Assembly (NCBI GenBank): GCA_003558415.1
Contig: PWLT01000385.1
Location: 1 to 11,249 of the forward strand
Source: Hyphomicrobiales bacterium
Lineage (GTDB): Bacteria > Pseudomonadota > Alphaproteobacteria > Rhodobacterales > Rhodobacteraceae
Direction of reading: 5' to 3'
Length of the DNA stretch: 11,249 nucleotides
Each line of letters begins with the position of its first letter. Position 1 is the first letter of the stretch. This document shows positions 1 to 7,312 of the stretch, piece after piece. The notes under the pieces are model-generated. The model was not told the DNA's origin, did not search any database, and saw only the letters and a program-made list of their open reading frames with translations. Position numbers and translations under genes: made by a program.

Positions 1-93
1 CAGACTGTCGAGCAGGTGGTACCCGTCCGCCCGGCGCCCGGTGACATGCAGCGTCAGATTGACCTTGGCCGGCGCAAAGGCCTCAACCATCAT
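1..93 (-). CDS. ispE: 4-diphosphocytidyl-2-C-methyl-D-erythritol kinase, N-terminal fragment (runs off the window)
   Basis: Only the first 31 codons are in the window. IspE phosphorylates the 2-hydroxyl of CDP-methylerythritol with ATP, in the cytosolic MEP route to isoprenoid precursors. The visible peptide carries the GHMP-kinase N-terminal signature [13 protein letters not shown] followed by [12 protein letters not shown]. The lysine falls at residue 10 when the first of two tandem ATG codons is used, the same place as catalytic Lys10 of E. coli IspE. The second ATG (codon at 88-90) sits at a better distance from an upstream AGG, so the start is uncertain by one codon. The gene begins inside the last codons of the upstream TPR gene (11-bp or 8-bp overlap), which implies translational coupling. 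The fragment is short, but the motif is highly specific. It is truncated by the window edge, not by mutation. Confidence 0.9.
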   Translation of the reverse strand, partial: MMVEAFAPAKVNLTLHVTGRRADGYHLLDSL

Positions 94-1813
94 GACCTGC
101 CGCCGGGGGGGCATCGGCTTCGCCCTCTTCCTCCAGCACCCTGTCGAGGCCAACATCCAGCTTACGGCGGATCCGATCCATGTCGAGGTCATCGGCCGGC
201 CCGAAAGACAGCGCCCGCTGCCACTGGAACCGCGCCTCCAGCCGCCGCCCGACCATCCAGTAGACATCGCCCAGATGGTCGTTGATGATCGGATCGCGCG
301 GCAGCAGCTCCACCGCGCGTTCCATCGGTTCCACCGCTTCCTCGTAACGGCCGAGCCGATAGAGCGCCCAACCAAGCGAGTCGGTGATGTATCCGCTCTC
401 GGGCTCGGCGGCGACCGCACGCTCGATCATGTCAAGCGCCTCATCGAGATTCTCCCGCCGTTCAACCAGCGAATACCCCAGATAGTTCAGCACACTGGGC
501 TGATCCGGGTTGAGCTCCAGCGCCTTGCGGAAATCGGCCTCGGCCTCCTCCCAGCGTCCTTCGCGCTCATGCGTGATGGCCCGTGTGTAATAGAGCGACC
601 AATGCCGCCGCTGCGGCTCGCCAAGCAACGCGATGGCGTCGTCATAGGCCGCGCTTGCGGCATCGAACAGGCTTTCGCGGCGCAGCAGATCACCCAGCGC
701 CGTATGGACCTCGGGGATCGCCGGTCGCACCTCGGCCAGCGCCTCAAGCACCGCACGTGCATTTTCGACCTCACCCAGCCGAAAGAGCGCATCTGCGCGC
801 CCGATCTGTCCATGATGGTAGAGGAGGTCATCCTCCCCGATGCCGGAATAGACGTCCGTGGCAAGCTCGTACTGGCCCAGCGCAGTGAGCAGTTCGCCGA
901 CCTGTAGTAGAGCCTCGACTTGATCAGGGCGCAAAAACTCCGCCGCTCGGGCGAAGATCAGTGTGAAGGTATCGTCGGTTTCGCCGCGCAACGTCACCGC
1001 CAGGTCGAGAAAAGCCTCGGCCATTCCATCCTGCGGTGTGGTGACCGTGTCGAAGCCCGGGGCCTCGCCGGCCTCGAGCATCGTGCGAAGCTGTGCGATT
1101 TCGGGGCTGTCATCCGCCCCGAATACCTGTTCCAGCAGTTCGAGCGCCTGCTCGTACTCACCCAGCTGCCCGAGGATCTGGACCCGCGCGATGACCCCGC
1201 GCCGCGTCAGCCCGAGCGGACCCCCAGCCTCGCCCGACAGAATTGCCTCAGCCCCTTCGAAATCACCGACATGGGCGAGAGCGAGCGCCTTGTGATAGAG
1301 GCCGAACGCTTCCGTTCCGCGTTGCTCTGCTAGCTCATCAAACTCCTGCAGAGTCTGCGACATCCGCCCCGCGGCAAGCTGCGCCCAGCCGCGCAGCAAC
1401 CCGTCGACCAGCGGGCCGATCCCCCTGCCCTCAAGCGCCTCCAGCGCCTGCTCATAGTCCCCCGCCTCCAGCATCCCCACGATGAGAGCCAGTGACGCGG
1501 TCTGGCTTTGCAACCCCAATTCCTCGATGCGACGGGCCAGCGTAACTGCATCGTCGAATTCACCCAGGGCCAGCCGCGCGGTGAGCGCGCTTTCCAGAAG
1601 GGCGCGATCCTCGGGCTCGTGTTCGAGCACGAGGTCGAGATAGGGCATCGCCACGGCATAATCATTCGCCGTGATCGCCGCGCGCGCGGCGAGATAGGCG
1701 CCGGCCAGACTCTCCTCGCCCGCGGACGGCGGGTCAGCGGAAGCCGTGGAAGACAGCGCAATCAGCGCCGCGGCAACCGCGGCGCGCGAACGGATGGGCA
1801 GGGATCGTGGCAC
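83..1813 (-). CDS. secreted tetratricopeptide (TPR) repeat protein
   Basis: The 576-residue protein starts with a type I signal peptide: basic residues 1-10, an Ala/Leu-rich core at about 11-20, and a likely cut after Ala-Ser-Ala at residue 26. It is therefore probably periplasmic. The rest is helical hairpins. Degenerate TPR-like units cover most of the chain. Four clear repeats lie at about 402-436, 437-471, 472-506 and 507-541, with typical Gly/Tyr, Ala-Leu and Asn-Pro positions. The tail is acidic. TPRs bind proteins; no catalytic motif is visible and the partner cannot be named. The start codon is GTG, with GAGG seven bases upstream and no nearby alternative ATG. The gene lies 96 bp downstream of ETF-QO and overlaps ispE. 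This TPR-ispE pairing is, from memory, common in Rhodobacteraceae. A function in isoprenoid synthesis is not implied, because the compartments differ. Confidence 0.9.
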   Translation of the reverse strand: MPRSLPIRSRAAVAAALIALSSTASADPPSAGEESLAGAYLAARAAITANDYAVAMPYLDLVLEHEPEDRALLESALTARLALGEFDDAVTLARRIEELGLQSQTASLALIVGMLEAGDYEQALEALEGRGIGPLVDGLLRGWAQLAAGRMSQTLQEFDELAEQRGTEAFGLYHKALALAHVGDFEGAEAILSGEAGGPLGLTRRGVIARVQILGQLGEYEQALELLEQVFGADDSPEIAQLRTMLEAGEAPGFDTVTTPQDGMAEAFLDLAVTLRGETDDTFTLIFARAAEFLRPDQVEALLQVGELLTALGQYELATDVYSGIGEDDLLYHHGQIGRADALFRLGEVENARAVLEALAEVRPAIPEVHTALGDLLRRESLFDAASAAYDDAIALLGEPQRRHWSLYYTRAITHEREGRWEEAEADFRKALELNPDQPSVLNYLGYSLVERRENLDEALDMIERAVAAEPESGYITDSLGWALYRLGRYEEAVEPMERAVELLPRDPIINDHLGDVYWMVGRRLEARFQWQRALSFGPADDLDMDRIRRKLDVGLDRVLEEEGEADAPPAAGHDG

Positions 1814-1843
1814 TCGGCGACCTCGCTGAAATCTACACCCAGA

Positions 1844-1872
1844 ACACTAGGGCGCTGCGTGCCCCGAAGCAA
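1844..1872 (-). promoter_or_regulatory. candidate sigma-70 promoter for the TPR-ispE genes
   Basis: On the minus strand a TTGCTT box (1867-1872) is separated by 17 bp from TAGTGT (1844-1849). Each keeps three of six consensus bases, including the TTG and TA...T positions that matter most. Transcription would start about 25 nt before the GTG start. The 96-bp gap could equally be transcribed through from ETF-QO. This was found by eye and rests on motif and spacing alone. Confidence 0.3.
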
Positions 1873-1909
1873 TCCGGCCGGCAGCCCACGGCCCCCGATC
1901 AGGAAATCG

Positions 1910-3562
1910 TTACATATTGGGATAGTTCGGCCCGTCGCCTCCCTGTGGCGTGACCCAATGGATGTTCTGGCTGGGATCCTTGATGTCGCAGGTCTTGCAA
2001 TGCACGCAGTTCTGGAAGTTGATCACGAAACGGGGCTCCTCCCCTTCCTCGCGCACCACCTCGTAGACGCCCGCCGGACAATAGCGCTGCGCCGGCTCGT
2101 CGTATTTCGGCAGGTTGACCGCGATCGGCACCGAAGAGTCCTTCAGCGTCAGATGCGCGGGCTGGTTCTCCTCGTGATTGGTGAAGGAATACGCCACATT
2201 GGTCAGCCGGTCGAAGGACAGCACACCATCGGGTTTGGGGTAGTCGATGGGCTTGAACCTCGACGCCTCGCCGGTGGATTCGGCATCGGACTTGCCGTGT
2301 TTCATCGTGCCCAGCGGGTTCCAGCCGGTGAGGTTGGCCACCCACATATCAAAGCCCCCCAACGTCAGCGAGGCCATCAGCCCGCGCTTGGACCACAGCG
2401 GCTTGACGTTGCGCACGCGCTTGAGATCGCGGCCCACCGGCCCCTCGCGCAGCGCGGTCTCATAGGCCGACAACTCGTCGCCCGCCCGCCCCTCGGTCAG
2501 CGCGGCATGGGCGGCCTCGGCCGCCGCGATGCCCGAGAGCATCGCATTATGGTTGCCCTTGATGCGCGGCACGTTCACCAACCCCGCCGAACAGCCCAGC
2601 AGCGCCATGCCGGGCGCCACGGGTTTGGGGATCGACTGCCAGCCGCCCTCGCTGATCGCGCGGGCGCCATAGGCCACGCGCTTGCCGCCCTTGAGAAGCT
2701 CGGCCACCATCGGGTGATGCTTGAAGCGCTGGAACTCCATGTAGGGGTAGAGATGGGGGTTCTCGTAATTGAGATGGACGACGAAGCCCACATAGACCTG
2801 ATTGTTGTCGAGATGGTAGATGAAGCTGCCGCCGCCCGCGTTGCGCCCCAGCGGCCAGCCCATCGTGTGCACCACGGTTCCCTCGCGGTGCTTTTCCGGG
2901 TCGATCTCCCAGATCTCCTTCATGCCCAGCCCGAACTTCTGCGGCTCACGGCCCTTCGAGAGATCGAAGCGCGCCATCACCTCCTTGGAAAGCGATCCGC
3001 GCACCCCCTCTGAGAGGAAGACATACTTGCCGTGCAACTCCATTCCGGGCTCGTAGTTCGGCCCCGGCGTGCCGTCGGGGTTGCGCCCGAATTCGCCCGC
3101 GACCACGCCCTTCACGCGCCCGTCCTCGCCCCAGACGACCTCCGAGCAGGCCATGCCGGCAAAGATCTCCACGCCCAGCGCCTCGGCCTGCTCGGCCATC
3201 CAACGGCAGACATTGCCCATCGAGACGATGTAACAGCCATGGTTGTTCATCAGCGGCGGCATGATCGTGTTGGGGATGCGCAGCTCACCGCCCTGGCCCA
3301 GCATATAGAAGCGGTCCTTGCGCACCGGCACCGTGACCGGCGCGCCGCGCTCGCGCCAGTCGGGCAGCAGCGCATCGAGTCCGCTCGTGTCCAGAACCGC
3401 GCCCGAGAGGATATGCGCGCCGACCTCGGAGCCCTTCTCCAGCACGACGACCGAGATATCCGCATCGAGCTGCTTGAGCCGGATCGCGGCCGACAGCCCC
3501 GCCGGGCCGGCCCCCACGATCACCACGTCGTATTCCATTGCTTCGCGCTCGATCTCGCTCAT
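1910..3562 (-). CDS. electron transfer flavoprotein-ubiquinone oxidoreductase (ETF-QO)
   Basis: ETF-QO takes electrons from reduced ETF, which collects them from acyl-CoA and amino acid dehydrogenases, and passes them to ubiquinone at the cytoplasmic membrane. The protein has 550 residues, normal for bacterial members. An FAD-binding GxGxxG (Gly17, Gly19, Gly22) follows VVIV at the N-terminus. The family's AHILSGAV and NHGCYIVSMG stretches follow. A C-terminal ferredoxin-like domain carries the [4Fe-4S] ligands Cys495, Cys519, Cys522 and Cys525, as in YCPAGVYE and CVHCKTC. The start at 3562 (MSEIERE) is chosen because AGGAGG sits six bases upstream; the reading frame is open for ten more codons without such a site. 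A later Met (residue 9) directly precedes the FAD strand and is a weaker alternative. The gene is divergent from greA and upstream of the TPR gene. Identification is firm. Confidence 0.97.
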   Translation of the reverse strand: MSEIEREAMEYDVVIVGAGPAGLSAAIRLKQLDADISVVVLEKGSEVGAHILSGAVLDTSGLDALLPDWRERGAPVTVPVRKDRFYMLGQGGELRIPNTIMPPLMNNHGCYIVSMGNVCRWMAEQAEALGVEIFAGMACSEVVWGEDGRVKGVVAGEFGRNPDGTPGPNYEPGMELHGKYVFLSEGVRGSLSKEVMARFDLSKGREPQKFGLGMKEIWEIDPEKHREGTVVHTMGWPLGRNAGGGSFIYHLDNNQVYVGFVVHLNYENPHLYPYMEFQRFKHHPMVAELLKGGKRVAYGARAISEGGWQSIPKPVAPGMALLGCSAGLVNVPRIKGNHNAMLSGIAAAEAAHAALTEGRAGDELSAYETALREGPVGRDLKRVRNVKPLWSKRGLMASLTLGGFDMWVANLTGWNPLGTMKHGKSDAESTGEASRFKPIDYPKPDGVLSFDRLTNVAYSFTNHEENQPAHLTLKDSSVPIAVNLPKYDEPAQRYCPAGVYEVVREEGEEPRFVINFQNCVHCKTCDIKDPSQNIHWVTPQGGDGPNYPNM

Positions 3563-3568
3563 CGCAAT

Positions 3569-3574
3569 CCTCCT
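3569..3574 (-). promoter_or_regulatory. ribosome binding site that fixes the ETF-QO start
   Basis: The minus strand reads AGGAGG here, six bases before the ATG at 3560-3562. This perfect Shine-Dalgarno decides against the upstream in-frame ATG at 3590-3592. Confidence 0.8.
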
Positions 3575-3621
3575 GGAGCGGGCTGACGGCATCGGGCTTG
3601 AACTGCGCCCGGGCGGAGCAC

Positions 3622-3650
3622 ACCTAGCTTGAAGCGCCGAACCCGGTCAA
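3622..3650 (-). promoter_or_regulatory. candidate promoter for ETF-QO
   Basis: On the minus strand TTGACC (3645-3650) is followed after 17 bp by CTAGGT (3622-3627). The -35 box matches five of six consensus bases and the -10 is poor, which is common in high-GC alphaproteobacteria. The predicted leader is roughly 50 nt. This was found by eye. Confidence 0.35.
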
Positions 3651-3773
3651 TCGCCGCGGTACAGGAAGTTCCGGCACTTGCAAATGATGCCATGCTTGTG
3701 TCTGGTGGAGTGTAACCGGAAGCAGCGCGGCCGCGGGCCAACCGCGAAGCCGTAATAATGGGTGTTGTGAGCC

Positions 3774-4244
3774 ATGGACAAGATTCCGATGACCCGCGAG
3801 GGGTATGAATCGCTGGATGCGGAGCTGCGCGACCTAAAGTCGGTGCAGCGCCCCTCGATCATTCGCGCCATCTCCGAGGCGCGCGAGCACGGCGATCTGT
3901 CCGAGAATGCCGAATACCACGCCGCGCGCGAGAAGCAGAGTTTCGTCGAGGGCCGCATCCGCGAGCTCGAGGACATCATCGGCCGCGCCGAGGTGATTGA
4001 CCCCGCCAAGCTGACGGGCACCATCAAGTTCGGCGCCACGGTGACCATCATTGACGAGGACACCGAGGAACAGCACACCTACAAGATCGTCGGCGAGGTC
4101 GAGGCGAGCATCGAGAGGGGGCTGCTCAACGTCAAGTCACCACTCGCGCGCGCGCTCATCGGCAAGGACGAGGGCGACAGCGTCGAGGTCCGCACCCCGC
4201 GCGGCGAACGCAGCTACGAGGTGGTCGCCATCGACTACCGCTGA
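3774..4244 (+). CDS. greA: transcription elongation factor GreA
   Basis: GreA enters the secondary channel of backtracked RNA polymerase and stimulates cleavage of the extruded RNA 3' end. The 156-residue length is normal (E. coli 158). The N-terminal coiled coil covers about residues 10-75. Its tip carries the family signature [16 protein letters not shown], with acidic residues Asp41 and Glu44 in the positions that help hold the catalytic magnesium. The C-terminal FKBP-like domain (about 80-156) includes the [10 protein letters not shown] stretch. An in-frame TGA at 3768-3770, immediately upstream, makes ATG 3774 the first possible ATG. The Shine-Dalgarno is weak. The gene is divergent from ETF-QO, and the next gene begins 33 bp downstream on the same strand. 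A short hairpin (TGATCG/CGATCA, 4242-4257) overlaps the stop codon. Confidence 0.97.
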   Translation: MDKIPMTREGYESLDAELRDLKSVQRPSIIRAISEAREHGDLSENAEYHAAREKQSFVEGRIRELEDIIGRAEVIDPAKLTGTIKFGATVTIIDEDTEEQHTYKIVGEVEASIERGLLNVKSPLARALIGKDEGDSVEVRTPRGERSYEVVAIDYR

Positions 4245-4277
4245 TCGCGACCGATCACCATCGGGGAGCCGCCACCC

Positions 4278-5318
4278 ATGTCCGATACCCCGAGAAAGCA
4301 AGGCCGCGCCTCCCCCGCCGCGCCGCTGCCGGGGGATCGCGGCGCCGCAGAGCAGGGCCTCTCGGGGATCGATCTTGTCGCCATCGCCTTCACCCTGATC
4401 TGGCTCGTCGCGGCGGGGGGATACCTGCTGTTCGGCGGCGGCCTCGGGACCAATGGCGGCTTCGGCGCGCTCGTGTCGCTGGTCACCGTCATCATGCCGG
4501 TCGCGCTGATCTGGGTCGCGGCGACGACCGCGCGCACCGCCCGCGACCTGCGCGAGGAGGCCACGCGCCTGCGCGGCGCCGTCGATGCGATGCGCCAGAC
4601 CCAGATCGCGCAGAGCCAGGCCGGACGCGGCGGCGACGCCGCCCCCGAGATCGAGCGCAAGATCAACCAGTTGGCCGCCGCCCAACGCAAGACGGAGGAC
4701 GCGATTGCCACCTTCGCGACCCGGCGCGACAGCTCCCAGATCGTGCCGTCGGCCGATCACAAGACCGCACTGTCCCTGCCGAGCGAGACACCCGGCGAGG
4801 AGCAGCCGGCGCTGGCGCTGGGCACCCCGGCCGAGGCGCTGCGCCAGCCGGTCTCGACCGAGGATTTCCTCACCGCGCTGAACTTCCCCGCAACCCCTGA
4901 CGACAAGGCGGGATTCCGCGCCCTGCGCCGCGCGCTCGAGGACAAGCGCGCCGCACGGCTGATTCGCGCCGCCGAGGATGTGCTGACCCTGCTGAGCGAA
5001 GACGGCATCTATATGGACGATCTGCAGCCCGACCGCGCCCGGCCGGAACTGTGGCGCCGTTTCGCCCAGGGCGCGCGCGGCGGCGAGATCTCCGGACTCG
5101 GCGGCGTGCGCGACCGCGCCTGCCTGTCGACCGCCACGGCGCGCATGCGTGAGGATCCTGTGTTCCGCGACGCCGCGCATCATTTCCTGCGCCAGTTCGA
5201 CCGCATGCTCGAGGAGTTCGAGCCCGAGGCCTCGGATCCCGAATTGTCGCGCCTGGCTGATACCCGCACGGCACGCGCCTTCATGCTGCTCGGACGGGTG
5301 GCGGGCATCTTCGACTAA
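4278..5318 (+). CDS. conserved-type membrane protein with coiled coil, function unknown
   Basis: I do not recognise a named family. The 346-residue chain begins with a hydrophilic Pro/Ala-rich segment (1-28). Two likely membrane helices follow, at about 31-53 and 62-84, separated by a Gly-rich turn, so both ends should lie on the same side of the membrane. After the second helix come charged helical stretches suited to coiled coil (about 84-112 and 122-148), then a low-complexity linker (150-190). A compact, mostly helical C-terminal domain (about 195-346) is rich in Arg, Leu and acidic residues, with motifs such as EDFLTALNFP and RAFMLLGRVAGIFD. GGGGAG lies nine bases before the ATG. It probably shares a transcript with greA, 33 bp upstream. 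Codon use matches its neighbours. The gene is clearly real, but the role is unknown; a scaffold or envelope structural role is only a guess from its architecture. Confidence 0.85.
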   Translation: MSDTPRKQGRASPAAPLPGDRGAAEQGLSGIDLVAIAFTLIWLVAAGGYLLFGGGLGTNGGFGALVSLVTVIMPVALIWVAATTARTARDLREEATRLRGAVDAMRQTQIAQSQAGRGGDAAPEIERKINQLAAAQRKTEDAIATFATRRDSSQIVPSADHKTALSLPSETPGEEQPALALGTPAEALRQPVSTEDFLTALNFPATPDDKAGFRALRRALEDKRAARLIRAAEDVLTLLSEDGIYMDDLQPDRARPELWRRFAQGARGGEISGLGGVRDRACLSTATARMREDPVFRDAAHHFLRQFDRMLEEFEPEASDPELSRLADTRTARAFMLLGRVAGIFD

Positions 5319-5335
5319 GTTTCCCGGGAAGCCGA

Positions 5336-5364
5336 TTGCACCCCCAGCGGCGATTGCCTATGGC
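5336..5364 (+). promoter_or_regulatory. weak candidate promoter for azlCD
   Basis: TTGCAC (5336-5341), 17 bp, then TATGGC (5359-5364) lies in the 74-bp gap before azlC. Each box keeps three of six consensus bases. It would give a leader of about 22 nt. Read-through from the upstream gene is equally possible. Confidence 0.25.
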
Positions 5365-5392
5365 GGTGGAGTGGCATCCTTCGGAGGGCGCA

Positions 5393-6106
5393 ATGCGGAA
5401 AACCGATGCGAGATCCGCCTTCTGGCAGGGCTTTCGGGGGGGCGCGCCCTTCGTGCTGGTGGTCGCGCCCTTCGGCATGGTCTTCGGCATGGTCGGCACC
5501 GAGGCCGGGCTCAACATCGCCGAGGTGATGGGCTTCACGGTGCTGGTCATCGCCGGCGCCGCGCAGCTCGCCGCGGTGCAGCTGATGACCGAGAACGCGC
5601 CCACCCTCGTCGTGCTGGCCACGGCGCTCGCGGTCAATCTGCGCATGGCGATGTACTCGGCCTCGCTCGCGCCGCATCTGGGGCAGGCGCCGCTGTGGAA
5701 ACGCGCGCTTATGGCGTATTTTCTCGTCGATCAGTCCTACGGCATCAGTGCGCTGGAATTCGAGAATCGCCCGAAGCTCTCCGTGGCGGCCAAGACGGCC
5801 TTCTTCTTCGGCACCGTCGCGCCGATCTGCTTTCCGTGGTACCTCGCCACCTGGGCGGGAGCGATGCTGGGCTCGGCCTTTCCCTCGGGGCTGGGGATCG
5901 ATTTCGCGGTTCCGATCGCCTTCCTTGCCATCGTCACGCCGATGCTGCGCACCGCCGCGCATGTCGCCGCCGCGCTGGTGTCGATCCTGCTGGCGCTGGC
6001 ACTGGCCTTCCTGCCCTACAATGCGGGGCTCTTGATCGCGGCACTGGCCGCGATGGTGGCCGGCGCTCAGGTCGAAACCTGGATGGCGCGAAGGCGGGCG
6101 GCATGA
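5393..6106 (+). CDS. azlC: AzlC family branched-chain amino acid exporter, large subunit
   Basis: The 237-residue, strongly hydrophobic protein has the length and layout of AzlC/YgaZ proteins (E. coli YgaZ 245). These pair with a small AzlD/YgaH subunit to export branched-chain amino acids across the cytoplasmic membrane. Membrane helices can be placed at about 17-36, 45-65, 70-92, 134-160, 168-187, 190-207 and 210-226. Family-type stretches are GAAQLAAVQL (55-64) and NLRMAMYSASLAPHL (82-96), followed by the DQSYG turn (113-117). The start at 5393 has GGAGGG four bases upstream; an earlier in-frame ATG at 5336 has no comparable site and would add 19 polar residues. The stop overlaps the azlD start in ATGA. 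Substrate is inferred from the family and not shown by the sequence. Confidence 0.93.
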   Translation: MRKTDARSAFWQGFRGGAPFVLVVAPFGMVFGMVGTEAGLNIAEVMGFTVLVIAGAAQLAAVQLMTENAPTLVVLATALAVNLRMAMYSASLAPHLGQAPLWKRALMAYFLVDQSYGISALEFENRPKLSVAAKTAFFFGTVAPICFPWYLATWAGAMLGSAFPSGLGIDFAVPIAFLAIVTPMLRTAAHVAAALVSILLALALAFLPYNAGLLIAALAAMVAGAQVETWMARRRAA

Positions 6107-6432
6107 CCTACTCGACCCCGAATATCTGGCTGATCATCATCCTTCTTGGCGTGGGGACCTTTCTGATCCGGTTTTCCTTTCTCGGGCTGATCGGATCGCG
6201 GCAACTGCCGGAATGGGTGCTGCGGCATCTGCGCTACACGCCGGTCGCGGTGCTGCCTGGGCTGATCGCGCCGCTGGTCCTGTGGCCCGGCGCCACCGAC
6301 GGAGAGCCGGACCCGGCGCGGCTCATGGCGGCGGTGGCGACCGTGGGTGTCGGGCTTGCCACCCGCAACGTGCTCGCCGCGATCTTTGCGGGTGCCGGAA
6401 CGCTGGCGCTGGGGCTGTGGCTGCTGGGCTGA
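6103..6432 (+). CDS. azlD: AzlD family branched-chain amino acid exporter, small subunit
   Basis: The 109-residue hydrophobic protein matches AzlD/YgaH in size (E. coli YgaH 111) and position. Helices lie at about 8-31, 45-62, 73-84 and 88-108. The segment LRYTPVAVLPGLIAP (43-57) and the Thr-Arg-Asn before the last helix are typical of the family. The ATG at 6103 overlaps the azlC stop by four bases (ATGA), so translation is probably coupled, in keeping with a two-subunit transporter. The same frame is open far upstream through azlC, but that part is a GC-rich shadow. The gene is convergent with nth, 105 bp away. Confidence 0.93.
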   Translation: MTYSTPNIWLIIILLGVGTFLIRFSFLGLIGSRQLPEWVLRHLRYTPVAVLPGLIAPLVLWPGATDGEPDPARLMAAVATVGVGLATRNVLAAIFAGAGTLALGLWLLG

Positions 6433-6537
6433 GCCTCGTGGCCCCCTCCCCGATTCCCCTCGAGCGCGTTGCGCGCATCCGAATCGTTGAATTGCAGCGG
6501 CGACGGGGCCCATGAATCGCGTCGGTCGCAACACAGC

Positions 6538-7182
6538 CTAGACCGCCTTCTCCTCAAAGAGGCACAGATCGCGGATCAGGCAGGTCGCGCAGGCCGGTTT
6601 GCGCGCCTTGCAGACATAGCGCCCGTGCAGGATGAGCCAGTGATGGGCGTGCAGCTGAAACTCGGCGGGGACATTGTCCTCGATGGCGCGCTCCACCGCC
6701 GCCACGTCACGGCCCGGGCAGATTCCGGAGCGGTTCCCGAGCCTGAATATATGCGTGTCAACCGCCTGCGCAGGCAGGCGCCACCACATGTTGAGAACCA
6801 CATTCGCCGTCTTGCGCCCCACCCCGGGCAGCGCCTGCAACGCCGCGCGCGAGGACGGCACCTCGCCCCCGTACTGCTCAACCAGGATGTGCGAGAGCTT
6901 GAGGACGTTCTTGGCCTTGTTGCGGTAGAGCCCGATGGTGCGGATATGCTCGATCAGCCCCTCCTCTCCCAGCGCTAGCATCTTCGCCGGCGTGTCGGCA
7001 ATCGGGAAAAGTCCGCGCGTGGCGCGGTTCACGCCCACATCCGTGGCCTGCGCACTCAGCGCCACGGCGACCAGCAGGGTGAAGGCGTTGACATGCTCCA
7101 GCTCGCCCTTCGGCTCCGGCTCGGCGGCACGAAAGCGGCTGAATATCTCGCGGATGGTGTGATAATCGAGTTGCGTGGCCAT
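6538..7182 (-). CDS. nth: endonuclease III (DNA glycosylase/AP lyase)
   Basis: Endonuclease III removes oxidised pyrimidines and cuts the DNA backbone at the abasic site in base excision repair. The 214-residue protein matches E. coli Nth (211). The helix-hairpin-helix LPGVGRKTANVVLN (118-131) carries Lys124, equivalent to catalytic Lys120. Asp142 in VDTHIFRLGNR matches Asp138. The [4Fe-4S] loop is Cys191-x6-Cys198-x2-Cys201-x5-Cys207, exactly the family spacing. The start at 7182 (MATQLDY) is chosen because the protein aligns from there; the frame is open for 46 more codons, but they encode an Arg/Pro-rich stretch unlike Nth. No strong Shine-Dalgarno is visible. The gene is divergent from the alkyltransferase fusion, with 130 bp between start codons. 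Confidence 0.97.
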   Translation of the reverse strand: MATQLDYHTIREIFSRFRAAEPEPKGELEHVNAFTLLVAVALSAQATDVGVNRATRGLFPIADTPAKMLALGEEGLIEHIRTIGLYRNKAKNVLKLSHILVEQYGGEVPSSRAALQALPGVGRKTANVVLNMWWRLPAQAVDTHIFRLGNRSGICPGRDVAAVERAIEDNVPAEFQLHAHHWLILHGRYVCKARKPACATCLIRDLCLFEEKAV

Positions 7183-7242
7183 GAACGGATGTATGGCCCG
7201 ACCGCGTCGTGGCGACAAGTAGTGGCACGGCCGCGAGGGCGC

Positions 7243-7257
7243 GTTCTGCGCAGGATC
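7243..7257. promoter_or_regulatory. LexA-box-like site between two divergent DNA repair genes
   Basis: The bases read GTTC, seven bases, GATC, against the alphaproteobacterial LexA consensus GTTC-N7-GTTC (seven of eight fixed bases). It lies 61 bp upstream of the nth start and 56 bp upstream of the alkyltransferase start. A one-mismatch hit in 130 bp by chance is not rare (roughly one in ten), so this is a suggestion only. Confidence 0.25.
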
Positions 7258-7312
7258 CGGGTCGCGCGGGCGGGCGCCAACCCGTAGATTTTCGCCCGTG
7301 ACGGAGGGTTCG

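Noticed and set aside
1508..3013. A 501-codon open frame on the plus strand opposite ETF-QO and the TPR gene
   Set aside because: It is antisense to ETF-QO with all its cofactor motifs intact; its composition (His/Arg/Gln-rich) is typical of a GC-rich shadow frame.
3664..3690. A possible sigma-54 (-24/-12) promoter in GGAAGTTCCGGCACTTGC before greA
   Set aside because: The GG and GC elements are not at the required ten-base spacing in any register.
3758..3808. A 16-residue upstream reading frame overlapping the greA start
   Set aside because: It is out of frame, has no Shine-Dalgarno, and is short enough to arise by chance; nothing suggests it is translated.
4242..4257. The 6-bp hairpin at the greA stop codon as a terminator
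   Set aside because: The stem is short and has no following T-run; the next gene's ribosome binding site begins a few bases later.
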